A stretch of DNA of 57,788 bases from Bacteroidota bacterium (GCA_963169355.1 CAUJCR010000054.1:1-57788), one strand, 5' to 3'. Positions 26,291-32,940 are shown, numbered from the stretch's first letter. A program made the numbers and translations. The notes: generated by a model from the letters alone, not told the origin.

Positions 26291-26320
26291 AAAACGCCAT
26301 ACATCTTGGTATGGCGTTTT
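26291..26320. terminator. Terminator after the toxin-antitoxin-chaperone operon
   Basis: Arms AAAACGCCATAC (26291-26302) and GTATGGCGTTTT (26309-26320) form a perfect 12-bp stem with a 6-nt loop. There are A/T runs on both sides. On the minus strand it closes the three-gene operon ending at 26382. Confidence 0.85.
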
Positions 26321-26381
26321 TCAATCTCATACTTCCAAACGGTAAGTTGAGCAAAAACTATTTGTTCACAAACAAAACAAG

Positions 26382-26972
26382 TTAAAAAAATGCTTCTTCT
26401 CGATAATGGTCGGGATATACTATTTTATAATCTCTTAATCCAAGCCCATTTTTTTTATAAATACATATTTGAATAGGAGGATTTAAATCCAAATATGGCG
26501 CTGGAAAAGCATCTTTTACTTCAAATAACAATCGATAAATTAAATCCTTATTAGTTATTTTTTCTGCGTTAATGGAATTAATCCCATGAACTCGAATTGC
26601 CTCGTAATCAAAAATTTTAAGAGTGTCTTTCATATAGGAAATAACTCTAGCTACTGTTGTTTTATTTGTAAAGAGTTTTTCCTCTTTCATGCGGTTAACA
26701 ACAGCTTTAAAATCTTCAATATCTTGCGGTTCGCCAACTAAATCCAACACTTTATATTCGTGAAAGTCACAAAACGCTTCACAAATTATGCAGTTCCCTT
26801 TGTATCTGTGACCTCCCCACCATTTAGCAATATCAAAAAAATGATCCCAATAATAATAACCAGTTCCAAGCCAAGTATTATCCCAACGGCACGGAAACGG
26901 TCCATGGTTTTCCACATAATCGGGATTGTCTCTGTCTTCCAGAGTTTGATATAACTTCTTAGGAGATTTCAA
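26382..26972 (-). CDS. Putative toxin, ADP-ribosyltransferase-like fold
   Basis: A 196-residue soluble protein. The N-terminal part, LYQTLEDRDNP, then WDNTWLGTGYYYWDHFFDIAKWWGG (about 30-55), matches the G-x-G-x-Y plus downstream A-x-x-W pattern of ADP-ribosyltransferase folds (as in DUF3990/DarT-type proteins). Near the end, PPIQICIYKKNGLGLRDYKIV resembles the last strand region of such enzymes. CIICEAFCDFHE may bind metal or be structural. It lies 21 bp downstream of a SecB-like gene, third in the operon. The toxin call rests on context plus these motifs. Catalytic residues cannot be fixed by eye, and no full ART triad (R-S-E or H-Y-E) is obvious. Confidence 0.55.
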   Translation of the reverse strand: MKSPKKLYQTLEDRDNPDYVENHGPFPCRWDNTWLGTGYYYWDHFFDIAKWWGGHRYKGNCIICEAFCDFHEYKVLDLVGEPQDIEDFKAVVNRMKEEKLFTNKTTVARVISYMKDTLKIFDYEAIRVHGINSINAEKITNKDLIYRLLFEVKDAFPAPYLDLNPPIQICIYKKNGLGLRDYKIVYPDHYREEAFF

Positions 26973-26993
26973 AAATAAATGGATTAAAAACTA

Positions 26994-27404
26994 CTATTGT
27001 GTTTTAGTGTTTTGCTTCAAAGGAAGTTCAAGCGAACTTAAATTTAAAGTAGGCAATATAATTGGTTGGATATTACATTGCAAAGTAACGCTACTGATAA
27101 ATGCTCTAATAAATGGAAAAACAATAGCTATGCTGTTTTTATAAAAATAAGTTGGTATTTCCTCTAAAGAATTCACCTCCATAAATTTGAAATTAGCGAC
27201 ACAAGTAATTTGTACAAAAGGTAATTCCTGTCCTTTTTTCTCGTCAAACGCAGTCACTACAAACTTTAAATCATATTCTGATTTTTCTTTATAGTAAACC
27301 CCTTCAGGAGAAAAATCTATACTAATATCCGCTGGCAAATTTGCAGTTTCAATTAAAACTTTTTCAAATTTATAATTAGTTAAAGAAAATGAGGCTTTAT
27401 TCAT
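26994..27404 (-). CDS. SecB-like chaperone
   Basis: A 136-residue protein. The C-terminal part, NSIAIVFPFIRAFISSVTLQCNIQPIILPTLNLSSL (about 88-123), is the SecB family signature (FPxxRxxIxxxTxxxxxPPxxLPxxxF type). The N-terminal part has the alternating beta strands YDLKFVVTAFDE and ITCVANFKFMEV. Stand-alone SecB-like proteins in accessory regions serve as the chaperone of toxin-antitoxin-chaperone systems, where they protect the antitoxin. Its ATG overlaps the stop of the 81-residue gene (ATGA), so the two are translationally coupled. Confidence 0.85.
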   Translation of the reverse strand: MNKASFSLTNYKFEKVLIETANLPADISIDFSPEGVYYKEKSEYDLKFVVTAFDEKKGQELPFVQITCVANFKFMEVNSLEEIPTYFYKNSIAIVFPFIRAFISSVTLQCNIQPIILPTLNLSSLELPLKQNTKTQ

Positions 27405-27646
27405 GCTGGTAAATTTAAATAAAAAAACCCGGAAAATTCCGGGTTTTCTATTATTAAGTTGTAAAGTTTCTTTCGATCAAAATCATCCTGCCTTGGTATC
27501 TTGAAGTATGTTTCAAGATGCTCAATCAGTTCATGAATTGTTGGGCCAACTTTGTCGTACTCCTCTGTCTCTGCCCAATCTTTTAGAACTTGCTCTCTAG
27601 GTGTATTTTTAAAATACGCATCTAGTTTTTCTAACATGTTACTCAT
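27401..27646 (-). CDS. Putative antitoxin of the SecB-linked module
   Basis: An 81-residue acidic protein: LEKLDAYFKNTPREQVLKDWAETEEYDKVGPTIHELIEHLE, then a C-terminal NPEFSGFFYLNLPA. The NTPREQVLKDW start recurs in small Bacteroidota/phage proteins. The hydrophobic, aromatic C-terminal tail is what a chaperone-addiction (ChAD) segment recognised by a SecB-like protein would look like. It is the first gene of the operon and overlaps the chaperone gene. No DNA-binding motif is obvious. The last codons also form a terminator-like hairpin; see the next entry. Confidence 0.65.
   Translation of the reverse strand: MSNMLEKLDAYFKNTPREQVLKDWAETEEYDKVGPTIHELIEHLETYFKIPRQDDFDRKKLYNLIIENPEFSGFFYLNLPA
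27421..27447 (-). terminator. Terminator-like hairpin inside the antitoxin gene
   Basis: On the minus strand AAAACCCGGAA pairs with TTCCGGGTTTT and seven T follow. This is a textbook intrinsic terminator by shape, but it lies in the last 16 codons of the 81-residue gene (codons for NPEFSGFF). It could limit transcription into the chaperone and toxin genes. Ribosomes translating the antitoxin could instead prevent it from forming. Confidence 0.65.
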
Positions 27647-27978
27647 AATTCTATCCTTTCTCTATTTAAAATCAATTTAAAACTGCCACTTACGTTCAAT
27701 AAACAATTCTAAGTTAAGACTTGAAATCTTGTACAAAGGTACAATATTTTCCGAAATATATAAAATTGTACACAGTTTCCAAAAAAAATCTACTTTATTC
27801 TCCAATTTAACTTACAATTTACTATACATTAACGTTTTAAGAGCTTTTTTAATAATACATCTACCTTTATAATATAGATATCATTTTAACAATATTCGTT
27901 CCATAACGATTTTTGTGGTCAAAAGTGACATGTAAATATCGTTAAAATTCATAACAGGTAAAAAGGTGTTCCTTAGCC
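27647..27978. other. Intergenic region ahead of the TAC module
   Basis: No gene is seen. It contains the predicted promoter/operator of the module (27729-27772) and, nearer 27890-27945, AT-rich sequence with a weak inverted repeat TAACGAT/ATCGTTA. The rest is featureless to me. Confidence 0.5.
27729..27744 (-). promoter_or_regulatory. Promoter -7 box within a palindromic operator
   Basis: The perfect palindrome TTGTAC-AAAG-GTACAA spans 27729-27744. Within it, on the minus strand, TACCTTTG (27741-27734) is a Bacteroidota-type -7 box (TAnnTTTG), about 90 bp ahead of the 81-residue gene. A half site TTGTACA lies at 27766-27772. This suggests autorepression by a module protein binding over the promoter. 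Confidence 0.5.
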
Positions 27979-28610
27979 TGCTCCCAACAACAAAACACGC
28001 CAAACCAAAATAGCCTATGCTTTAGCTATGTCTTTTCAAGGCATTTCGCATAAGCTATTTTGCCTTTCAGGCTTTGGGTTTGTCATGTTTGTTGTTTTGG
28101 TCACGGGCTTGCGTCACGGCAGCCTACTTCATTGTTCAAAGCCACTTCATTCTCTTCACTCCATTTCACCCGCTTCGCTGGGTTTCATTTCGTTTCGTTC
28201 ATTTCAGTCGCTTCTCACAATGCCGGCTGCCCACTTTTCAGCTCGCCTGCATTGTCGTTCGGGCTGCGGTCAATGGGCGCTTATTTTTGCTGACACACAA
28301 CCAAACAGAAAAAATAAACACACCCATTGCCCTTGTGTTGTCCGTCGTGTGGCATAGATTAATGCAAAGATTTTTTTGCATTTGCCACACTGGCAACAGG
28401 GGTTGCCCCCGCTTTCGTTGTTGCCTCCTCAAGCTTCCGGGCTGCCCACCCTCACTCCACTCGCAGGTGGCTCGCCGCACAACGGATTGCAAACCATTTC
28501 ATTCCGTTTCACTACATTCATTATTTGCAACCGTTCCCCACCGCACGCCGCAGGCGCTTTTACCAACTCAACTTAAAGTAACTTTTTAAACTCCGATACG
28601 TCTTATCTAA
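27979..28610 (+). other. GC-rich structured non-coding region
   Basis: A block of about 600 bp much richer in G+C than its surroundings. Several overlapping frames are open but none gives a credible protein: low-complexity Ser/Phe/His/Pro, no motifs. It contains strong inverted repeats: CAAAATAGCCTATGC (28006-28020) with GCATAAGCTATTTTG (28048-28062), flanked by a longer imperfect stem (about 27983-28005 with 28074-28099), and GTGTGGCA with inner ATGCAAA (28347-28368) pairing TTTGCAT and TGCCACAC (28375-28390). The position, immediately ahead of an HTH gene in a mobile element, suggests a structured RNA, an origin of transfer, or a regulatory region. Confidence 0.45.
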
Positions 28611-28621
28611 AATTAAACATT

Positions 28622-28969
28622 ATGAATATAGAAATTCTCACTAAAGATGATCTGAAAGAATTCAAAACAGAATTATTATCAGAAATTGAAAAGCTATTAA
28701 AATCAAAGACAGGAACGACACAAAACAAAGAATGGTTGAAGTCTTACGAAGTAAGAAAACTCCTTGGTATTTCACCTGGTAAACTTCAACAATTACGTGT
28801 AAACGGAACTTTAGAATTCACACGATTAGGTGGCTTGATTTATTTTAAATACGAAGACATCATTAAATTAATGGAAAACTATAAACATAAAAATCCATTA
28901 TCTAATCGTGCAACTTACATGGCTAAAGTACAAGCAGATGCAGATTTTAGAGCAAGAAGAACTAAATGA
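28622..28969 (+). CDS. HTH (excisionase-like) DNA-binding protein
   Basis: A 115-residue protein. The N-terminal part is a short helical arm (TKDDLKEFKTELLSEIEKLLK). The winged HTH follows: SYEVRKLLGISPGKLQQLRVNGTLEFTRLGGLIYFKYEDIIKLME (about 43-88), then a basic tail (RARRTK). It shares the domain family, not close sequence, with 14132-14410. Such genes lie at the start of mobilisation or excision modules in Bacteroidota elements, but no mobilisation gene follows here. Confidence 0.85.
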   Translation: MNIEILTKDDLKEFKTELLSEIEKLLKSKTGTTQNKEWLKSYEVRKLLGISPGKLQQLRVNGTLEFTRLGGLIYFKYEDIIKLMENYKHKNPLSNRATYMAKVQADADFRARRTK

Positions 28970-29030
28970 TAAATCTTCTAAATTAAAAAAAGGTCGCAAA
29001 TTTGGGGCTGTCCGCACATGCCCACGTATT

Positions 29031-29160
29031 AGGGCTATCAAGGTCAAGATGAATTTTGCAAAAATAATCTCCACACTTCATGCGGCATAAATTAAGGTAT
29101 TAATTTATTTGTTTTGCCGCATTCAGGTAGTATTTTTTTCGCAAAAACCTTGACAGCCCT
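29031..29160. repeat. Nested inverted repeats, possible transfer origin or RNA
   Basis: Outer arms AGGGCTATCAAGGT (29031-29044) and ACCTTGACAGCCCT (29147-29160) pair with one mismatch. Inside them, ATGCGGCA (29080-29087) pairs with TGCCGCAT (29115-29122), and inside that TAAATTAA (29088-29095) pairs with TTAATTTA (29100-29107). There is no coding sequence between 28970 and 29273. This is the only gene-free stretch of that size here; apart from these repeats it holds a T-rich tract (29130-29240). Confidence 0.55.
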
Positions 29161-29273
29161 AGCTCAGCAGCCCCCCTTGATTCGGCTTTCTTTTTTATTT
29201 TTTTCGGGTTTTATTTTTTCTTTTCAAAAATATTAGGCAAGCGTAGCGCAGCATAACTTTTAAATCCATAGTT

Positions 29274-29699
29274 ATGCTCAAATCAAAAATCAAAACCCAC
29301 AAATCAGGCACAATCTACAAGCAGCCACATTTTTTCATTTTAAACAAAGGTTTAAATTCAGGCAAGCCGTTCAGGCATTATGTATGTAATTCATTTGTTT
29401 TCCTGGCAGATGATAAAGATGAAAGGGATTATTATTTTTTTATGCTACTTGGCATTTGGGAGCTTCGTTTGTTGCGTCCCTATCTGAAAGGCTCCGTTAT
29501 TGAGTACGTTCGCCTAGGGGATGTTATTGATGTTTTAGATGAAACTTTAAATGCAGTTAATACCGGCAATCGTTCTTTTGCAGATGTGCAAAATTCACTC
29601 TCGCAAATTGAGGCGCTTCAATCAAATTTGCAATTGCAGTTATCTCAATTAATGCAGCTGCGCAAAGCATTATTTCATAAATATTTAAGGCGCGGGTAA
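29274..29699 (+). CDS. DUF6943-like protein of mobile elements
   Basis: A 141-residue protein: THKSGTIYKQPHFFILNKGLNSGKPFRHYVCNSFVFLADDKDERDYYFFMLLGIWELRLLRPYLKGSVIEYVRLGDV. The HFFILNKGLNSGKP motif and the YYFFMLLGIW segment match my memory of the DUF6943 family, common in Bacteroidota mobile elements and of unknown function. The C-terminal 45 residues form a Gln/Leu coiled coil (SLSQIEALQSNLQLQLSQLMQL). It stands alone between the structured region and the minus-strand genes. Confidence 0.65.
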   Translation: MLKSKIKTHKSGTIYKQPHFFILNKGLNSGKPFRHYVCNSFVFLADDKDERDYYFFMLLGIWELRLLRPYLKGSVIEYVRLGDVIDVLDETLNAVNTGNRSFADVQNSLSQIEALQSNLQLQLSQLMQLRKALFHKYLRRG

Positions 29700-29743
29700 A
29701 AAAGTCTTGGTTATCTATTTTAGTTTATAAACTGATATTTGCT

Positions 29744-30061
29744 TTATACAGAATATCTTGTTTCAAAACCAAACCCTAATTCATTCAGCTTATTTTTAAT
29801 GAGTTTTAGTACTTTAGTGTCTGATGGCTCATATTTAAATATAATATCAATTCTTATCTTTTTCCCTTTTGCTTTTGGATATGCTCTTAATATTTCGTCT
29901 GATTCTATAAACGCTAGATATGTATTAATTTTTTTTTGTAATTTGAAGTAATGGTCTGTGTCCTGAATCCAATCTAAGTGATCAGTAATTGTCAACACAC
30001 ATTCTCCTGTTATATTGTCTACGCCTATCGCATTAATCCTGTCTGTTTGCTCTATGGACAT
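29744..30061 (-). CDS. DUF6572-like protein, candidate immunity protein
   Basis: A 105-residue cytoplasmic protein: MSIEQTDRINAIGVDNITGECVLTITDHLDWIQDTDHYFKLQKKINTYLAFIESDEI. The IDFI-type start, GEVVLTISDHLxW and INxYLAFIESGE motifs match the DUF6572 family, small proteins often found beside polymorphic toxins. That recognition is by memory. No toxin gene is adjacent here, so if it is an immunity protein it is an orphan. Confidence 0.65.
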   Translation of the reverse strand: MSIEQTDRINAIGVDNITGECVLTITDHLDWIQDTDHYFKLQKKINTYLAFIESDEILRAYPKAKGKKIRIDIIFKYEPSDTKVLKLIKNKLNELGFGFETRYSV

Positions 30062-30096
30062 CTTCCTTTTTATTACCTAGCACTTGTTTTCTCTTA

Positions 30097-30592
30097 CTAA
30101 AACTCTAAGTTGTCTTTTTTACAATAATATTTTGGTGAACATTCGTTTATCATGCAACCACCAAGACGTATTTTACCTTCCTCTCCAAGTTTAAGATATT
30201 TTTCAGTCGGCATACCATAAAATATTTTAGTAACATCTTTATTCTGATTGCATTTTGGACATATATCTGTTGTTATTATTGATTTACATGTTTTAGGAAA
30301 GTGTATGTCTAACCATATTTTCTCCTTGTCTTTTAATTTGAAGGGTATTAAGAGTGTTCCCATTTTATAATGTGTAACAACTATTGTATCGCTTAAGTAT
30401 TTCTTAAGTACAATATCATATTTTCCCCCCCCAGCTAGTATAAATTGTCGTATCGTTCTTAATAAAATGCATTTTAGCATTTTGAATTAGTCCATATTCT
30501 GTAGAGTCTTTAACAGTACCCGTTAATTCACCAATTTGAGAAAATGAATTTCTAGTCGAAAGAAAAATCAATATAAAGATAATTGTCCTCAT
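30097..30592 (-). pseudogene. Secreted carboxypeptidase-regulatory-like protein, frameshifted at a G8 tract
   Basis: ATG 30592 opens a signal peptide (MRTIIFILIFLSTRNSFSQ) and ELTGTVKDSTEYGLIQNAKMHFIKNDTTIYTS, the start of a carboxypeptidase-regulatory-like beta domain. The frame stops at 30416. The next frame continues GGKYDIVLKKYLSDTIVVTHYKMG and runs to 30097, with a zinc-knuckle-like ICPKCN and later Cys. The junction is a run of eight C on the plus strand (30425-30432); seven would give one continuous protein of about 165 residues. This could be phase variation, decay or a sequencing error. The ATG at 30480 is an internal artefact. Confidence 0.7.
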
Positions 30593-30692
30593 GTTTTCTG
30601 GTACTCGTTTGCCGTTTTCACAACCTTGCATATAACATACATAATGCCGCTACAACTATAAATTCAAATGATTATTATAATGTAAATATAAT

Positions 30693-30726
30693 AAAAAAGG
30701 CCGCTCCATTTTTCGGAGCGACCTTT
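30693..30726 (-). terminator. Terminator of the right-end small-gene operon
   Basis: GGCCGCTCC and GGAGCGACC arms (about 30699-30722, one mismatch) are flanked by AAAAA and CTTTT. On the minus strand it lies 20 bp downstream of the last small gene (30747). Confidence 0.8.
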
Positions 30727-30746
30727 TCTTGGATTTTTAAAGCAGA

Positions 30747-30935
30747 TTATTTTTTGAATTTCTTTACCAACCATTTCAACAACAAAGACACGCTGAAACT
30801 AACCACGGCACCAAGTGCAGCAAGGACAACTGTTTTGACTATATCCGATGAACCAATGTTCACTACTACGGTTAAGACCGTTCCGCAAACAGTTCCCAGG
30901 ATAGTTCCGCTTTCAATGTTGTGATGTGTTGACAT
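30747..30935 (-). CDS. Small membrane protein, holin-like size
   Basis: A 62-residue protein with two hydrophobic segments (about 10-28 and 34-54) and a basic end (KWLVKKFKK). The shape is like a small holin or a membrane anchor; there is no recognisable family. It starts 2 bp downstream of the KLTKADAGR gene and is last in the five-gene operon. Confidence 0.7.
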   Translation of the reverse strand: MSTHHNIESGTILGTVCGTVLTVVVNIGSSDIVKTVVLAALGAVVSFSVSLLLKWLVKKFKK

Positions 30936-30937
30936 GG

Positions 30938-31207
30938 TTATTGTGTAATTACTCTTCCTGAATCTGCTTTAGTTAATTTAGAATGAGATTTCATCTCAAT
31001 CTTTGGAAGCTCGCCAACCTTTTCGCTTGGGTCGATAGTAATATCAATCCAATCTTCGATGATGTCCGCTTCGCGGCCAGCATCGGCTTTAGTCAGCTTT
31101 GAACCAGCTGCAATTGCATCAACTAATTCGCCTTTTTCTTTGCTCATCAATTGCACTTTAAAATCAAATGAGATTGTTGTAGTGCTTGTTTTTTCTGTAC
31201 ATTCCAT
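30938..31207 (-). CDS. KLTKADAGR-motif protein 2, unknown function
   Basis: An 89-residue protein with the motif twice: SKLTKADAGR (36-45) and SKLTKADSGR (76-85). Between and before lie beta-like strands (TISFDFKVQLM, WIDITIDP) and a conserved GELPKIEMKSH just ahead of the second motif. There is no signal peptide or membrane segment. It is a paralogue in architecture of the next gene upstream. The motif faintly recalls the repeated TKxDAAR of plant seed-maturation proteins, but I do not treat that as homology. Confidence 0.8.
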   Translation of the reverse strand: MECTEKTSTTTISFDFKVQLMSKEKGELVDAIAAGSKLTKADAGREADIIEDWIDITIDPSEKVGELPKIEMKSHSKLTKADSGRVITQ

Positions 31208-31230
31208 TTTAATGAATTTTAAAATTTAGA

Positions 31231-31569
31231 TTATGCCAATCCTGAATCGGCTTTAGTTAATTTTGAACCACAACGTTCGCGAACGCTAACGTCAACATCA
31301 GGTAGTTTTCCTTTATCAGTATTTGTAACTTTTGCAGTTACCCAAACTTCTTCCTGAAACTCTTCTAATCGTCCGGCATCAGCTTTGGTTAATTTTGCAC
31401 CATCACAAGTAACTGTTAAAATGATTTTACCATTACAGTTATCGTCTTGGCTTTCATGGTTCATAACCGAAACGTTTTGTTTGTCATGAGCAATTGATTT
31501 TACACATGGTAAAATTTGTAGCTCAACTTTTGTTTGTTTTTTATCGCAAGGATTTAATTCTTGATTCAT
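31231..31569 (-). CDS. KLTKADAGR-motif protein 1, unknown function
   Basis: A 112-residue protein with AKLTKADAGR (58-67) and GSKLTKADSG (101-110, two residues from the end), 44 residues apart (40 in the neighbouring gene). Ahead of the first motif lie strands KVELQILPC and KIILTVTCDG; ahead of the second is GKLPDVDVSVRERC. In both proteins the first motif has ADAG and the second ADSG. It also carries four or five Cys. The function is unknown. Confidence 0.8.
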   Translation of the reverse strand: MNQELNPCDKKQTKVELQILPCVKSIAHDKQNVSVMNHESQDDNCNGKIILTVTCDGAKLTKADAGRLEEFQEEVWVTAKVTNTDKGKLPDVDVSVRERCGSKLTKADSGLA

Positions 31570-31596
31570 GTTAATGATGATTTTAATAATTACTAT

Positions 31597-31818
31597 TCAG
31601 TTTTGTTTTGCTGTTTCATTTTCGGTTACAGCTTGACTCACAGCAGTCGCTACGCTTCCAGCTACAATCAAATAACCTCCAATGGTTACCACAATTGCAG
31701 GAATTGCAATTGGTGAGGCAACGATTACGCCGCCTGCGGCAGCTAATCCTAAACCTACATTTCTTAATACTTTAAAGAACTTTGGTGTTGGTGCTTTTAA
31801 TCTATCAATGATATTCAT
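31597..31818 (-). CDS. Small two-helix membrane protein
   Basis: A 73-residue protein. A basic amphipathic start (MNIIDRLKAPTPKFFKVLRN) is followed by two Ala/Gly/Val/Ile-rich membrane helices (about 21-37 and 40-63) with short loops, then a polar tail ENETAKQN. It could be a membrane anchor, pore-former or structural membrane peptide. It lies between the KLTKADAGR genes and the 249-residue gene. Confidence 0.75.
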   Translation of the reverse strand: MNIIDRLKAPTPKFFKVLRNVGLGLAAAGGVIVASPIAIPAIVVTIGGYLIVAGSVATAVSQAVTENETAKQN

Positions 31819-31852
31819 TGCTTTAATTTTTAGTGATTAATAATTTAATTTT

Positions 31853-31886
31853 AAAAGCCTTGCCCGCCTTTGGCGGACAGGCTTTT
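31853..31886 (-). terminator. Hairpin after the 249-residue gene (partial terminator)
   Basis: AAAAGCCT (31853-31860) and AGGCTTTT (31879-31886) enclose CCGCCTTTGGCGG. On the minus strand TTTTAAAATTAAATT follows. It lies between the first and second genes of the operon and would raise the output of the first gene relative to the rest. Confidence 0.65.
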
Positions 31887-31890
31887 AGGT

Positions 31891-32640
31891 TTAGGCTACC
31901 TCTACAATGCTTAACGCGTTGTAAGCGCCATTTTTCAGAGAGTATTGAGCTCCGTTTAATTCCTGGAAGAACTCAATATGTAATAAATACAAATTGGTTC
32001 CTGCACCTGCCGGTGCAACTCCCGGAGTTAAAACAATATTGTTTGGTGTTGCATCAATCGGGATGTTAACCACGTTTGATAATTGCACATCAAAAACATT
32101 GTTTGCGAAATCTACTTTTGCCCAAGAGCCTTTAATGCTCATGTGTGTTGCTCCTGCAGGAAATGCAATATCATTTATTGGTGCTAAACCATTTATAGTA
32201 ATTACACCTGTAGCCGTTACTACCGCAAATGGCTTAAATAATACGCTTCCTAAATTTGCTCTGTTATTGAAATTAAAACCCTTTAACAAAGCCATTGCTT
32301 GCGGTGTTGCTATTGCAACACCTACAGTGCGCTCACCTCTTACAGAGGTTGTGTCAAGGTTTTTAATATCAGTCATCAGTTTAGTTAATCGAGAGGTTAC
32401 TCGATTATCAGAAGCAGTCATCAACATTGGGCGTAAAGCATCTCTCAATACTTTTCCGGAACTTGCAGAAGAACCAAATTCAGCGCCGTTTTCTCTAGTG
32501 CGAACAAATGCAGGGTCGTTAGCTATTCGACTTGCATCTACACCACCTTTTTCACGGGCTAAATGTCCATCCTGAGTTTTGTAAAAGGATAAATCTCCGA
32601 TTTTCCCTTTCAACTTTATGATTCCTTTTTGTCTTGCCAT
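31891..32640 (-). CDS. Conserved MARQKG-type protein, unknown function
   Basis: A 249-residue soluble protein: MARQKGIIKLKGKIGDLSFYKTQDGHLAREKGGVDASRIANDPAFVRTRENGAEFGSSASSGKVLRDALRPML. I have seen this N-terminal pattern in other Bacteroidota accessory regions, but no function is known to me. The middle is basic and helical (RLTKLMTDIKNL); the C-terminal half is a beta-rich domain (GVITINGLAPINDIAFPAGATHMSIKGSWAKV). First gene of the operon. A partial terminator follows it, so it should be the most abundant product. A self-assembling or structural role is a guess from these facts. Confidence 0.75.
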   Translation of the reverse strand: MARQKGIIKLKGKIGDLSFYKTQDGHLAREKGGVDASRIANDPAFVRTRENGAEFGSSASSGKVLRDALRPMLMTASDNRVTSRLTKLMTDIKNLDTTSVRGERTVGVAIATPQAMALLKGFNFNNRANLGSVLFKPFAVVTATGVITINGLAPINDIAFPAGATHMSIKGSWAKVDFANNVFDVQLSNVVNIPIDATPNNIVLTPGVAPAGAGTNLYLLHIEFFQELNGAQYSLKNGAYNALSIVEVA

Positions 32641-32940
32641 GATTGTGATTTTTAATTGATTTGATTTGCATTTTGTTCGCCGCTGCAGTCAGCTTTCAAA
32701 ACGGTCAAACTTCATTCATATCGCGAATAGAAATCGTTTGACAGTACAAAACTAAATCTTATAAAAGCCACAACCATGAAAGCGTTGCGTTTGCACTTGA
32801 TGTGAAATTTTCGCTTCAAAAAGTAATTTTAGCATATAGTAAAGGCGTGTTTGCCCTATATCATAGCTATGGATAAAGTATGAAGCGGTAATTTTTGGAG
32901 CAGAAAGGGAAAATCGGGCGAAAAGTTATCAACAAGAGCA
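32641..32940. other. Right-end non-coding region of the element
   Basis: No gene is seen between the start of the 249-residue gene and the right arm sites. It should contain the promoter of the small-gene operon. GCCGCTGCAGTCAGC near 32680-32694 is locally GC-rich. Nothing else can be named. Confidence 0.4.

Noticed and set aside
28028..28589. Several overlapping open frames of 66-171 codons on both strands
   Set aside because: They overlap each other, have odd composition rich in Ser, Phe, His, Cys and Pro, and lack any motif; a GC-rich non-coding block explains open frames.
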